DNA of 64,000 bases from Methyloradius palustris (GCF_019703875.1 NZ_AP024110.1:248001-312000), one strand, 5' to 3'. Shown: positions 24,797 through 39,091, counted from the first letter of the stretch. Notes: generated from the letters alone by a model not told the origin. Numbers and translations are program-made.

Positions 24797-25318
24797 TTGA
24801 GTCTTAATCTTGAAGAGAAAAAAGCAGTTGTTGCTGAAGTCAGCGAGCAAGTCTCAAAGGCACAGTCAATTATTCTTGCTGAGTATCGTGGCTTACAAGT
24901 GGGTGAAATCACCAAATTGCGAGCTGAAGCCAGAAAATCTGGTATTTACCTGCGTGTTCTAAAAAACACATTGGTACGTCGTGCTGTTGACGGCACACCG
25001 TTTTCTGCTTTGGCTAGTGAGATGGTTGGCCCATTGGTGTTCGGTATTTCTACGGACCCAGTTGCTGCGGCAAAAGTATTGAATGATTTTGCTAAAGCCA
25101 ATGACAAGTTCGTGATCAAAGGTGGCGCATTGCCAAATCAAGTCATGGATGCCAAAGGCATTCAGGCATTGGCTACGCTACCAAGTCGCGAAGAATTGCT
25201 CTCTAAATTGCTCGGCACCATGCAAGCACCTATTGCCAAGTTTGTACGCACTCTTAATGAAGTGCCTTCAGGCTTTGTACGTGGTCTGGCAGCGGTTCGC
25301 GATCAAAAAGCAGCTTAA
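24797..25318 (+). CDS. rplJ: Ribosomal protein L10
   Basis: 173 residues. N-terminal rRNA-binding domain (LEEKKAVVAEVSEQVSKAQS, LRVLKNTLVRRAV) and a C-terminal helix that anchors L7/L12 dimers. The start is TTG at 24797, chosen because a near-perfect Shine-Dalgarno AAGGAGGT sits seven bases upstream. L10 with L7/L12 forms the ribosomal stalk and is the expected autogenous repressor of this message. Confidence 0.97.
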   Translation: MSLNLEEKKAVVAEVSEQVSKAQSIILAEYRGLQVGEITKLRAEARKSGIYLRVLKNTLVRRAVDGTPFSALASEMVGPLVFGISTDPVAAAKVLNDFAKANDKFVIKGGALPNQVMDAKGIQALATLPSREELLSKLLGTMQAPIAKFVRTLNEVPSGFVRGLAAVRDQKAA

Positions 25319-25363
25319 TTTTAAAGTAGATTTATCTACACATTATTATCAGGAGTATTACAA

Positions 25364-25744
25364 ATGGCATTATCTAAAGCAGACATTCTTGACGCAATCG
25401 CTGGATTGACCGTTCTTGAATTATCAGAACTGATTAAAGACTTAGAAGAAAAATTCGGCGTATCTGCAGCAGCTGTTGCTGCACCTGCAGCCGCTGGCGC
25501 TGCTGCACCTGCAGCTGCTGCAGCTGAAGAAAAGACCGAATTTGACGTTGTATTGCTTGCCGCTGGCGACAATAAAGTAAACGTGATTAAGGCAGTTCGT
25601 GAATTGACAGCACTTGGCTTGAAAGAAGCTAAAGACTTGGTTGACGGCGCTCCTAAAGCAATTAAGGAAGGCGTTTCCAAGGCTGATGCTGATGCAGCAC
25701 TGAAGAAGCTTGAAGAAGCTGGCGCTAAGGCTGAAATCAAGTAA
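25364..25744 (+). CDS. rplL: Ribosomal protein L7/L12
   Basis: 126 residues: N-terminal dimerisation domain (to about 33), Ala-rich hinge (about 37-55), and C-terminal factor-binding domain with NKVNVIKAVRELTALGLKEA and KDLVDGAPK. Several copies per ribosome recruit EF-G and EF-Tu. AGGAG at 25351. It follows rplJ by 45 bp. Confidence 0.98.
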   Translation: MALSKADILDAIAGLTVLELSELIKDLEEKFGVSAAAVAAPAAAGAAAPAAAAAEEKTEFDVVLLAAGDNKVNVIKAVRELTALGLKEAKDLVDGAPKAIKEGVSKADADAALKKLEEAGAKAEIK

Positions 25745-25763
25745 TTGGTGGTATGAGCTTGTG

Positions 25764-25798
25764 GGCTGGCGGGCAACCGCCAGCCTTCAGCTTTTTCT
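25764..25798 (+). terminator. GC-rich hairpin between rplL and rpoB, likely attenuator
   Basis: GGCTGGCGG (25764-25772) and CCGCCAGCC (25777-25785) close a GCAA tetraloop, followed by TTCAGCTTTTTCT. The U-run is offset, implying partial termination, which would lower rpoBC expression relative to rplJL as the attenuator does in E. coli. Confidence 0.7.
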
Positions 25799-25925
25799 AG
25801 TATCTGTAGTTTTAAGCCGTTATTTAAGCATCACATTTTAATTTATAAGACTTATTGATAGTCGTTATACAACAGCGAGTGACCCTTCGCTTTCTGTTAT
25901 ATACCCTCTACCCTCAGGAGATGCT

Positions 25926-28900
25926 ATGAGCTATTCCTTTACCGAGAAAAAACGCATTCGTAAGAGTTTTGCTAAACGCGAAAGTGTGCAAGAAGTTCCT
26001 TACTTGCTCGCGATGCAATTAGAATCTTACGCTGCTTTCTTGCAAGCTAATGTATCAGTTGATAAGCGTGAAAACGCTGGTTTGCAAGCAACGTTTGCTT
26101 CGGTGTTCCCGATTGTCAGTCACTCTGGCAACGCACGTCTTGATTATGTCAGTTACCATCTGGGCCAAGAGCCGTTTGATGTTAAAGAATGCCAACAACG
26201 TGGCCTGACTTACGCTGCACCATTGCGCGTTAAAGTACGTTTGACCATCATGGACAAAGAGGCTTCAAAGCCTACCGTGAAAGAAGTCAAAGAGCAGGAA
26301 GTGTACATGGGTGAATTGCCACTCATGACCGAGAACGGCTCATTCGTCATCAATGGTACCGAGCGTGTCATCGTGTCCCAGTTACACCGTAGCCCAGGCG
26401 TGTTCTTTGAGCATGACCGCGGTAAAACTCATAGCTCAGGTAAATTGTTGTTCTCAGCTCGTATCATTCCTTACCGTGGTTCATGGCTGGATTTCGAGTT
26501 TGACCCTAAAGATTATCTGTACTTTCGTGTGGATCGCCGCCGCAAAATGCCGGTTACCATCCTGCTGAAAGCATTGGGCTATACACCAGAACAGATTCTG
26601 GAAACATTCTACGATTTGGATACTTTCCATATCAGCGCAAAGGGTATCCAGTTTGAACTGGTGCCTGAGCGTTTGCGTGGTGAAGTTGCCAAGTTTGACA
26701 TTGTCAGCAAAGACGGCACCGTCGTTGTTGCCAAAGATAAACGCATTACTGTTAAGCATATTCGCGACATGGAAAAAGCTGGTATCAGCAAAATCACTGT
26801 GCCTGAAGAATTCCTGCTTGGCCGTGCATTGAGCACAGCAATCGTTGATAAAGAAACAGGCGAAGTTGTTGCCAATGCTAACGACGAAATCACTGAGTCA
26901 GTGGTTGAAAAACTACGCGAAGCCAGCGTCAGCAAGATCAACACGCTGTACGCGAATGATCTTGATCATGGCGATTACATTTCACAAACCTTGCGTATTG
27001 ATGAAATTCCTGACCAATACAGCGCAAAGGTTGCGATTTACCGCATGATGCGTCCAGGCGAGCCGCCAACCGAAGATGCTGTGAATGCATTGTTTGAAGG
27101 CTTGTTCTTCAATGAAGATCGTTATGATCTTTCAGTGGTTGGTCGCATGAAGTTTAACCGCCGTGCCTTCCCTGAGCGTATTGAAGATCGCACAGCTGCT
27201 TGGTTACGTCGTTTCTATGAGAAATCTGGCGCACGTGGTGCTGAAGGTTCTGGCATTCTTTCTAACCAAGACATTCTTGCCGTAGTTGCCGTATTGCTTG
27301 AATTACGCAATGGCCGTGGCGAAATTGATGACATCGATCACTTGGGTAATCGTCGTATTCGCTCTGTTGGCGAATTGGCAGAAAACCAATTCCGCGCTGG
27401 TTTAGTCCGCGTAGAGCGCGCTGTTAAAGAGCGTTTGAGCCAAGCTGAATCAGATAACCTGATGCCGCATGATTTGATCAATGCGAAGCCAGTTTCTAGC
27501 GCGATTCGTGAGTTCTTCGGTTCTTCACAATTGTCACAGTTTATGGACCAGACCAACCCATTGTCTGAAATTACCCATAAACGCCGTGTTTCAGCGTTGG
27601 GCCCAGGTGGTTTGACCCGTGAACGTGCAGGTTTTGAAGTGCGTGACGTACACACCACCCATTACGGTCGTGTATGCCCGATCGAAACACCAGAAGGTCC
27701 AAACATTGGTTTGATTAACTCATTGGCCTTGTTCTCGCGCACTAATAAGTACGGTTTCCTTGAAACCCCTTATCGCCGTGTAGAAAACAATAAAGTCTCT
27801 GAGAAGATTGATTTCTTGTCTGCGATTGAAGAAAGCCAGTACATGATTGCGCAAGCAAACACTGAACTGGATAGCAAAGGTCAATTCCAGGAAGAGTTGG
27901 TTTCTGCTCGTTACCATAACGAATTCACGATGGCACAGCCAGACCGTGTGCAGTATATGGACGTTGCACCTAGCCAGATCGTTTCAGTGGCTGCTTCATT
28001 GATTCCGTTCCTTGAGCACGATGATGCAAACCGCGCCTTGATGGGTGCCAACATGCAGCGTCAAGCGGTGCCATGTCTGCGTGCTGAAAAAGCCGTGGTT
28101 GGTACAGGTATTGAGCGTACGGTTGCTATTGACTCAGGCACTATCGTTCAGGCACGCCGTGGCGGTATTGTTGACTATGTTGACTCAAGCCGTATCGTGA
28201 TCCGTGTGCATGATGCTGAAGCATTGGCTGGCGAAGTCGGTGTGGACATCTACAACCTGACCAAGTACACCCGTTCTAACCAGAACACCAATATTAATCA
28301 GCGTCCGCTGGTTAATGTAGGTGATGTATTGGCGCGTGGCGATGTGATCGCTGACGGTGCTTCTACTGATATGGGCGAACTGGCTCTTGGACAAAACATG
28401 CTTGTGGCATTTATGCCATGGAACGGTTACAACTTTGAAGATTCGATCCTGATTTCTGAGCGCGTAGTGTCTGATGACCGCTATACCTCGATTCATATCG
28501 AAGAGCTTTCAGTGGTTGCGCGTGACACCAAGCTGGGCGCTGAAGAAATTACCCGTGATATTTCAAACTTGTCCGAGCGCATGCTGGGTCGTTTGGATGA
28601 CTCTGGCATTATTTACATCGGTGCCGAAGTTGAAGCAGGTGACGTGCTGGTTGGTAAAGTAACCCCTAAGGGCGAAACCCAACTGACACCAGAAGAAAAA
28701 CTGTTGCGTGCTATTTTCGGTGAAAAAGCTTCTGACGTTAAAGACACTTCACTGCGCGTGCCTTCTGGCATGAGCGGTACCGTGATTGACGTTCAAGTAT
28801 TTACCCGTGAAGGTATTGACCGCGATCCACGTGCACAGCAAATTATTGATGACCAGCTTGGTCATTACAAGCAAGATCTGGCTGACCAGATGCGTATTGT

Positions 28901-30098
28901 TGAAGATGACGCATTTGGCCGTATTCGCCGCCTGCTTGAAGGTAAAGTTGCCACTGGCGGCCCTAAAAAGCTGAAAAAAGGCGACACCTTGAATGCTGAA
29001 TATCTTGAAGATATCGGTCGTTATGACTGGTTTGATATTCGCTTGAGCGATGAAGATGCTGCACGTCAACTCGAGCAATTGAAAGACAGCTTGGCGCAAG
29101 CCCGCGTGACTTTCGACAGCAAGTTTGAAGAGAAAAAACGCAAACTGACACAAGGTGATGAATTACCACCTGGCGTACAGAAGATGGTCAAGGTTTACCT
29201 GGCTGTTAAACGTCGTATCCAGCCTGGTGACAAGATGGCCGGCCGTCACGGTAACAAGGGTGTGGTTTCCAAGATTGTTCCAGTTGAAGACATGCCACAC
29301 ATGGCCGATGGTACGCCAATGGACATCGTGTTGAACCCGCTAGGTGTTCCGTCACGTATGAATATTGGTCAGATTCTTGAGACCCATTTGGGTTGGGCTG
29401 CTAAGGGCCTAGGCATGCGTATCGGTGAAATGCTACGTAGCCAGACTAAAGTATCTGAAGTGCGCAAGTTTATTGACCAGATTTATAACAACAGTACCGG
29501 CAAGAAAGAGGACATCAAGTCTCTGACCGATACCGAAGTGCTTGATCTGGCTAAAAACCTTGAGCGTGGTGTGCCATTTGCAACACCAGTGTTTGACGGC
29601 GCAGCAGAATCAGACATTAAAGCGATGCTTGACTTGGCTTTCCCTGATGATGACCCGCGTACCAAACAGCTGGAATTTGCTGCTGGTAAGACACAAGTGA
29701 AGCTGATTGATGGTCGTACTGGTGAGACATTTGAGCGCCCTGTTACTGTTGGTTATATGCATGTTCTGAAGCTGCATCACTTGGTTGATGACAAGATGCA
29801 TGCACGTTCAACTGGTCCTTATTCTCTCGTGACTCAACAACCGCTGGGTGGTAAAGCTCAGTTCGGTGGTCAGCGTTTCGGTGAGATGGAAGTTTGGGCG
29901 CTTGAAGCTTATGGCGCGGCTTACACCTTGCAAGAAATGCTCACGGTTAAATCAGATGATGTGTCTGGCCGTACCAAGGTTTATGAAAATATCGTCAAGG
30001 GCGAGCACAAGATTGATGCCGGTATGCCGGAATCATTCAACGTGCTGGTTAAAGAAATTCGCTCATTGGCTATCGATATTGACCTGGACAGAAACTAA
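25926..30098 (+). CDS. rpoB: RNA polymerase beta subunit
   Basis: 1390 residues, slightly longer than the 1342 of E. coli. The rifampicin region SSQLSQFMDQTNPLSEITHK is wild type: D541, H551 and S556 correspond to E. coli 516, 526 and 531. GRHGNKGVVSK and DMPHMADGTPMDIVLNPLG near the C-terminal third are catalytic-centre signatures. AGGAG at 25916-25920. 9 bp before rpoC. Confidence 0.99.
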   Translation: MSYSFTEKKRIRKSFAKRESVQEVPYLLAMQLESYAAFLQANVSVDKRENAGLQATFASVFPIVSHSGNARLDYVSYHLGQEPFDVKECQQRGLTYAAPLRVKVRLTIMDKEASKPTVKEVKEQEVYMGELPLMTENGSFVINGTERVIVSQLHRSPGVFFEHDRGKTHSSGKLLFSARIIPYRGSWLDFEFDPKDYLYFRVDRRRKMPVTILLKALGYTPEQILETFYDLDTFHISAKGIQFELVPERLRGEVAKFDIVSKDGTVVVAKDKRITVKHIRDMEKAGISKITVPEEFLLGRALSTAIVDKETGEVVANANDEITESVVEKLREASVSKINTLYANDLDHGDYISQTLRIDEIPDQYSAKVAIYRMMRPGEPPTEDAVNALFEGLFFNEDRYDLSVVGRMKFNRRAFPERIEDRTAAWLRRFYEKSGARGAEGSGILSNQDILAVVAVLLELRNGRGEIDDIDHLGNRRIRSVGELAENQFRAGLVRVERAVKERLSQAESDNLMPHDLINAKPVSSAIREFFGSSQLSQFMDQTNPLSEITHKRRVSALGPGGLTRERAGFEVRDVHTTHYGRVCPIETPEGPNIGLINSLALFSRTNKYGFLETPYRRVENNKVSEKIDFLSAIEESQYMIAQANTELDSKGQFQEELVSARYHNEFTMAQPDRVQYMDVAPSQIVSVAASLIPFLEHDDANRALMGANMQRQAVPCLRAEKAVVGTGIERTVAIDSGTIVQARRGGIVDYVDSSRIVIRVHDAEALAGEVGVDIYNLTKYTRSNQNTNINQRPLVNVGDVLARGDVIADGASTDMGELALGQNMLVAFMPWNGYNFEDSILISERVVSDDRYTSIHIEELSVVARDTKLGAEEITRDISNLSERMLGRLDDSGIIYIGAEVEAGDVLVGKVTPKGETQLTPEEKLLRAIFGEKASDVKDTSLRVPSGMSGTVIDVQVFTREGIDRDPRAQQIIDDQLGHYKQDLADQMRIVEDDAFGRIRRLLEGKVATGGPKKLKKGDTLNAEYLEDIGRYDWFDIRLSDEDAARQLEQLKDSLAQARVTFDSKFEEKKRKLTQGDELPPGVQKMVKVYLAVKRRIQPGDKMAGRHGNKGVVSKIVPVEDMPHMADGTPMDIVLNPLGVPSRMNIGQILETHLGWAAKGLGMRIGEMLRSQTKVSEVRKFIDQIYNNSTGKKEDIKSLTDTEVLDLAKNLERGVPFATPVFDGAAESDIKAMLDLAFPDDDPRTKQLEFAAGKTQVKLIDGRTGETFERPVTVGYMHVLKLHHLVDDKMHARSTGPYSLVTQQPLGGKAQFGGQRFGEMEVWALEAYGAAYTLQEMLTVKSDDVSGRTKVYENIVKGEHKIDAGMPESFNVLVKEIRSLAIDIDLDRN

Positions 30099-30107
30099 GG
30101 AGATTAC

Positions 30108-34343
<4,236 letters not shown>

Positions 34344-34354
34344 CAACAGTTAGC

Positions 34355-34383
34355 TTGACAATACATGTAACGCTTAATAGAAT
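34355..34383 (+). promoter_or_regulatory. Strong predicted promoter of the str operon (rpsL)
   Basis: TTGACA (34355-34360) is a perfect -35, 17 bases follow, then TAGAAT (34378-34383), one mismatch from the -10 consensus. It starts 12 bp after the rpoC stop. Transcription would begin near 34390, just upstream of a terminator-like hairpin. Confidence 0.75.
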
Positions 34384-34394
34384 GCTGAGTTTTC

Positions 34395-34425
34395 CGGGAT
34401 GGCGACTTCGTCATCCCGTAATTTT
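34395..34425 (+). terminator. Terminator-like hairpin between rpoC and rpsL
   Basis: CGGGAT (34395-34400) pairs with ATCCCG (34413-34418), with an inner GAC/GTC stem, a TTC loop and a three-base bulge on the left, then TAATTTTT. It lies after the predicted rpsL start site, so it could end rpoBC transcripts and also act as a leader hairpin or attenuator for rpsL. Confidence 0.65.
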
Positions 34426-34454
34426 TAGCGGTTAAAATATAAAGGCTAAAGGTT

Positions 34455-34832
34455 ATGCCAACCACCAATCAGTTAGTGCGCAAGCCGCGCCAAAAAGTAG
34501 TCACCAAGAGCAAAGTACCAGCGCTTGAAAGTTCACCACAAAAACGTGGTGTATGTACACGTGTTTACACAACCACGCCTAAAAAGCCAAATTCTGCTTT
34601 GCGTAAAGTCGCTAAAGTACGTTTGACTAATGGTTACGAAGTAATTAGTTACATCGGTGGTGAAGGCCACAACCTGCAGGAGCACTCTGTTGTGCTATTG
34701 CGCGGTGGTCGTGTAAAGGATTTACCAGGCGTTCGTTACCACATGGTACGCGGTAGCTTGGATACTGCTGGCGTGAAAGATCGTAAGCAGTCACGTTCTA
34801 AATACGGCGCTAAGCGTCCTAAAGCTGCTTAA
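34455..34832 (+). CDS. rpsL: Ribosomal protein S12
   Basis: 125 residues. The streptomycin-determining lysines K43 (TPKKPNSALRK) and K88 (GGRVKDLPGVRYH) are the sensitive wild-type residues. S12 sits at the decoding centre. First gene of rpsL-rpsG-fusA-tuf, the str order. Confidence 0.98.
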   Translation: MPTTNQLVRKPRQKVVTKSKVPALESSPQKRGVCTRVYTTTPKKPNSALRKVAKVRLTNGYEVISYIGGEGHNLQEHSVVLLRGGRVKDLPGVRYHMVRGSLDTAGVKDRKQSRSKYGAKRPKAA

Positions 34833-34867
34833 TAGCAGCTCTATATAGTTAAAGAATCGAGAAAGTC

Positions 34868-35338
34868 ATGCCAAGACGTAGAGAAGTCCCCAAGCGCGAT
34901 ATTTTGCCGGATCCAAAATTTGGAAGCCAAGAAGTATCGAAATTCATCAATGTGCTGATGACTGGCGGTAAGAAGTCAGTTGCTGAGCGTATTTTGTACG
35001 GTGCATTTGACCAAGTGTCTACCAAGAGCGGCAAAGATGCGCTTGAAGTGTTCACTTTGGCGATCAGCAATCTTCGCCCAGTCGTTGAAGTTAAGAGCCG
35101 CCGTGTAGGTGGTGCTAACTATCAAGTGCCAGTTGAAGTGCGTCCAAGCCGTCGTAGTGCTTTGGCGATGCGTTGGTTGCGTGATGCTGCCCGTAAGCGT
35201 GGTGAAAAATCTATGGGTCTGCGTTTGGCTGCTGAGCTGGTTGAAGCATCTGAAGGCCGTGGCTCTGCAATGAAGAAGCGTGAAGAAGTGCACCGTATGG
35301 CTGAAGCCAACAAAGCATTCTCGCATTTCCGCTTCTAA
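34868..35338 (+). CDS. rpsG: Ribosomal protein S7
   Basis: 156 residues. MPRRREVPKRDILPDPKFGS and the arm region VEVRPSRRSALAMRWL are characteristic. S7 nucleates assembly of the 30S head and, in E. coli, represses str operon translation. 35 bp after rpsL, 27 bp before fusA. Confidence 0.98.
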   Translation: MPRRREVPKRDILPDPKFGSQEVSKFINVLMTGGKKSVAERILYGAFDQVSTKSGKDALEVFTLAISNLRPVVEVKSRRVGGANYQVPVEVRPSRRSALAMRWLRDAARKRGEKSMGLRLAAELVEASEGRGSAMKKREEVHRMAEANKAFSHFRF

Positions 35339-35365
35339 TCAAATTTTAAGTAAAAGGTAATTCTT

Positions 35366-37456
35366 GTGGCTCGTATAACTCCCATCGAACGCTATCGTAA
35401 TATTGGTATCAGTGCGCACATTGACGCCGGTAAAACGACGACAACTGAACGTATTCTTTTCTATACTGGCGTAAACCATAAAATCGGTGAAGTGCATGAT
35501 GGCGCTGCCACCATGGACTGGATGGAGCAAGAGCAAGAGCGCGGTATTACCATTACTTCAGCTGCTACTACCTGTTTCTGGAAGGGTATGGCTGGCCAGT
35601 TTGAACAGCATCGTATCAACATTATTGATACCCCAGGTCACGTTGACTTCACTATTGAAGTTGAGCGTTCTATGCGCGTCTTGGATGGCGCCTGTATGGT
35701 CTATTGTGCTGTGGGTGGCGTGCAACCGCAATCTGAAACTGTATGGCGTCAAGCCAACAAGTACAAAGTGCCGCGTCTGGCATTCGTAAACAAGATGGAC
35801 CGCGCTGGTGCAAACTTCTTGAAAGTTTACGATCAGATGCGTACACGTCTAAAAGCAAACCCAATTCCATTGCAATTGCCGATTGGCGCTGAAGAAAAAT
35901 TCGAAGGTGTTGTCGATCTAATCAAGATGAAAGCAGTGTACTGGGATGATTCGTCTCAAGGCATGAAGTTCGACTATCGCGAAATTCCTGAAGAGATGAA
36001 GGCTGAATGCGATAAGTGGCGCGAGAACATGATTGAAGCCGCTGCTGAAGCCAATGAAGAGTTGATGAATAAGTACCTTGAAGAAGGTAATCTTTCTGAA
36101 GAGGAAATTCTGGCAGGTCTTCGTCAGCGTACCATTGCGTTTGAAATTGTGCCGATGATGTGTGGTTCGGCTTTCAAAAACAAGGGCGTGCAGGCGATGT
36201 TGGACAAAGTCATTGAGTTGATGCCAGCACCAACCGATATTCCTCCAACTAAAGCGCAAAACGGCAAGGGCGAAGAAATTCGTCTTAAGGCTGCTGATGA
36301 TGAAAAGTTTGCTGCATTAGCATTCAAGATCATGACTGACCCATTTGTTGGGCAACTGATTTTCTTCCGCGTTTACTCGGGTGTTGTTAAAGCTGGCGAC
36401 AGTGTTTACAACGCAATTAAAGGCAAAAAAGAGCGTATTGGCCGTATTGTGCAAATGCATGCGAACACACGTGAGCCTCTAGAAGAAGTTCGTGCGGGTG
36501 ATATCGCTGCTGCAGTTGGTCTTAAGGATGTAACTACTGGTGATACCTTGTGTGGTCTGAATGAAGAAATCATTCTTGAGCGCATGATATTCCCTGAGCC
36601 GGTGATTCATGTGGCTGTTGAACCTAAGACCAAGGCTGACCAAGAGAAGATGGGTGTTGCACTCAATCGCTTGGCACAAGAAGATCCTTCGTTCCGTGTG
36701 AAGACTGATGAAGAAACCAACCAGACCATTATTTCTGGTATGGGTGAGTTGCACCTTGAAATTCTAGTTGATCGTATGAAACGCGAGTTTGGCGTTGAGG
36801 CAAACGTTGGTGCGCCTCAAGTGGCTTACCGTGAAGCGATTAAGAAGAAGGTTGAAGTTGAAGGCAAGTTCGTTAAGCAATCTGGTGGCAAGGGTCAGTA
36901 TGGCCACGTTTGGTTGATGATGGAGCCGAACGAGCCAGGTAAGGGCTTTGAATTCATCGACCAAATCAAGGGTGGTACTGTTCCACGTGAATTCATCCCT
37001 GCTGTTGAAAAGGGTTTGAGGGAAACGATTCCTAGCGGTATCTTGGCTGGCTTCCCAGTGGTTGATGTAAAAGTGACGCTTTTTGACGGTTCTTACCATG
37101 ACGTTGACTCGAACGAAAACGCCTTTAAGATGGCGGCTTCGATTGGCTTCAAGGATGGTATGCGCAAGGCGGATCCAATTCTGCTTGAGCCTATGATGGC
37201 CGTAGAAGTGGAAACGCCTGAAGACTACATGGGTGATGTGATGGGTGACTTGTCTTCACGTCGTGGCATGATCCAAGGCATGGATGACAATGCAACTGGC
37301 AAGGTGATTCGTGCTGAAGTGCCATTGGCTGAGATGTTTGGTTACTCAACCGTTGTGCGTTCGTTGTCACAAGGTCGTGCAAGCTATAGCATGGAATTCA
37401 AGCATTACTCAGAAGCACCGAGAAACGTGGCAGAAGCCATCATTAACAAGAAATAA
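35366..37456 (+). CDS. fusA: Elongation factor G
   Basis: 696 residues, five-domain translocase. GTPase P-loop AHIDAGKTTTTER (about 17-29), switch II DTPGHVDFT and NKMDRAG. The domain IV segment GGKGQYGHVW precedes the C-terminal FGYSTVVRSLSQGRASYSM-type domain V. Start is GTG at 35366 with AAAGG at 35353-35357; the N-terminus MARITPIERYRNIGI matches the family. Confidence 0.98.
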   Translation: MARITPIERYRNIGISAHIDAGKTTTTERILFYTGVNHKIGEVHDGAATMDWMEQEQERGITITSAATTCFWKGMAGQFEQHRINIIDTPGHVDFTIEVERSMRVLDGACMVYCAVGGVQPQSETVWRQANKYKVPRLAFVNKMDRAGANFLKVYDQMRTRLKANPIPLQLPIGAEEKFEGVVDLIKMKAVYWDDSSQGMKFDYREIPEEMKAECDKWRENMIEAAAEANEELMNKYLEEGNLSEEEILAGLRQRTIAFEIVPMMCGSAFKNKGVQAMLDKVIELMPAPTDIPPTKAQNGKGEEIRLKAADDEKFAALAFKIMTDPFVGQLIFFRVYSGVVKAGDSVYNAIKGKKERIGRIVQMHANTREPLEEVRAGDIAAAVGLKDVTTGDTLCGLNEEIILERMIFPEPVIHVAVEPKTKADQEKMGVALNRLAQEDPSFRVKTDEETNQTIISGMGELHLEILVDRMKREFGVEANVGAPQVAYREAIKKKVEVEGKFVKQSGGKGQYGHVWLMMEPNEPGKGFEFIDQIKGGTVPREFIPAVEKGLRETIPSGILAGFPVVDVKVTLFDGSYHDVDSNENAFKMAASIGFKDGMRKADPILLEPMMAVEVETPEDYMGDVMGDLSSRRGMIQGMDDNATGKVIRAEVPLAEMFGYSTVVRSLSQGRASYSMEFKHYSEAPRNVAEAIINKK

Positions 37457-37510
37457 CATTAAACTTATATATTCTGTTGAATTAAGTTAGATAGATAAAG
37501 GAAAAAGAAC

Positions 37511-38701
37511 ATGGCAAAAGGTAAATTTGAGCGGACAAAGCCGCACGTTAACGTAGGTACGATTGGACACGTTGACCATGGCAAGACCACATTAACAGCA
37601 GCGATCACCACCATTCTGTCAAAGAAATTTGGTGGCGAAGCCAAGGCATACGACCAGATCGATGCAGCTCCAGAAGAAAAAGCACGTGGTATTACTATTA
37701 ATACCGCCCACGTTGAATATGAAACTGCTAACCGCCACTACGCACACGTAGACTGCCCAGGCCACGCTGACTATGTAAAAAACATGATCACTGGCGCTGC
37801 TCAAATGGACGGCGCAATTCTAGTATGTTCAGCTGCTGACGGCCCAATGCCACAAACCCGCGAACACATCCTCTTGGCACGCCAGGTTGGTGTTCCATAC
37901 ATCGTAGTCTTCCTGAACAAGGCAGACATGGTTGATGACGCAGAATTGTTAGAGTTGGTCGAAATGGAAGTACGTGAGCTTCTGGACAAGTATGAATTCC
38001 CAGGTGACGATACCCCAATCATTCACGGTTCAGCCAAGCTCGCCCTTGAAGGTGACCAATCAGAAATCGGCGAACCAGCCATCCTGAAATTGGCTGAAGC
38101 ATTAGATACCTACATCCCTACGCCAGAACGTGCTATTGACGGCACCTTCCTGATGCCAGTAGAAGACGTATTCTCAATCTCAGGTCGCGGCACTGTAGTG
38201 ACTGGCCGTATTGAGCGTGGCATTGTTAAAGTCGGTGATGAAATTGAAATCGTTGGTATCAAACCAACCCTCAAAACCACCTGTACTGGTGTTGAAATGT
38301 TCCGCAAACTGCTAGACCAAGGTCAAGCAGGTGACAACGTAGGTGTTCTGCTACGCGGTACCAAGCGTGAAGAAGTTGAACGTGGCCAAGTATTGGCTAA
38401 ATCAGGTTCAATCAAGCCACACACCAAGTTCGCAGCTGAGATCTATGTGTTAGGTAAAGATGAAGGTGGTCGTCATACCCCATTCTTCAATGGTTACCGC
38501 CCTCAGTTCTACTTCCGTACGACAGACGTGACTGGCGCAGTTGAATTGCCAGCAGGTACTGAAATGGTGATGCCAGGTGATAACGTGTCCATCACTGTTG
38601 CATTGATTGCCCCTATCGCCATGGAAGACGGCTTACGCTTCGCGATTCGTGAAGGTGGTCGTACCGTTGGTGCTGGTGTCGTCGCTAAGATTATTGAATA
38701 A
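37511..38701 (+). CDS. tuf: Elongation factor Tu, copy 2
   Basis: 396 residues, same product as the gene at 20873 with the same apparent nucleotide sequence. This is the tufA-equivalent position after fusA in the str operon. Identity covers 37496-38703 and stops abruptly at both sides, the pattern expected from recurrent gene conversion. 54 bp after fusA; a terminator follows. Confidence 0.99.
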   Translation: MAKGKFERTKPHVNVGTIGHVDHGKTTLTAAITTILSKKFGGEAKAYDQIDAAPEEKARGITINTAHVEYETANRHYAHVDCPGHADYVKNMITGAAQMDGAILVCSAADGPMPQTREHILLARQVGVPYIVVFLNKADMVDDAELLELVEMEVRELLDKYEFPGDDTPIIHGSAKLALEGDQSEIGEPAILKLAEALDTYIPTPERAIDGTFLMPVEDVFSISGRGTVVTGRIERGIVKVGDEIEIVGIKPTLKTTCTGVEMFRKLLDQGQAGDNVGVLLRGTKREEVERGQVLAKSGSIKPHTKFAAEIYVLGKDEGGRHTPFFNGYRPQFYFRTTDVTGAVELPAGTEMVMPGDNVSITVALIAPIAMEDGLRFAIREGGRTVGAGVVAKIIE

Positions 38702-38715
38702 TTTGTAGTAATTTA

Positions 38716-38750
38716 AAACGGCAGGTGGTTTTTAACCCCTGCCGTTTCGT
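38716..38750 (+). terminator. Intrinsic terminator after tuf-2
   Basis: AAACGGCAGG (38716-38725) pairs with CCTGCCGTTT (38738-38747), with extra inner pairs, followed by CGTTCTTT. It ends the str operon only 33 bp before the rpsJ start codon, so some read-through probably feeds rpsJ. Confidence 0.75.
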
Positions 38751-38782
38751 TCTTTGGTAAATCGCTCTTTAAGGAAATAAAA

Positions 38783-39091
38783 ATGGCAGCTCAGAAAATT
38801 CGTATTCGCCTCAAAGCATTTGACTATCGTTTGATCGATCAGTCAGCTTTGGAAATCGTAGAAACTGCAAAGCGTACAGGCGCTGTTGTAAAGGGCCCGA
38901 TCCCATTGCCAACACGTATTGAACGTTTTGACATTCTGCGTTCACCACACGTGAACAAAACTTCACGTGACCAGTTCGAGATTCGTACCCATTTACGTTT
39001 AATGGACATCGTTGATCCTACAGATAAAACAGTTGATGCGTTGATGAAGCTTGATCTTCCAGCAGGCGTGGATGTAGAAATTAAGTTGTAA
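38783..39091 (+). CDS. rpsJ: Ribosomal protein S10 (NusE)
   Basis: 102 residues: KIRIRLKAFDYRLIDQS and the loop GPIPLPTRIERFDILRSPHVNK. Besides its place in the 30S head, S10 pairs with NusB in antitermination and contacts NusG. AAGGA at 38772. A terminator lies upstream and a strong predicted promoter downstream, so it may be expressed partly separately from the rest of the S10 cluster. Confidence 0.98.
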   Translation: MAAQKIRIRLKAFDYRLIDQSALEIVETAKRTGAVVKGPIPLPTRIERFDILRSPHVNKTSRDQFEIRTHLRLMDIVDPTDKTVDALMKLDLPAGVDVEIKL

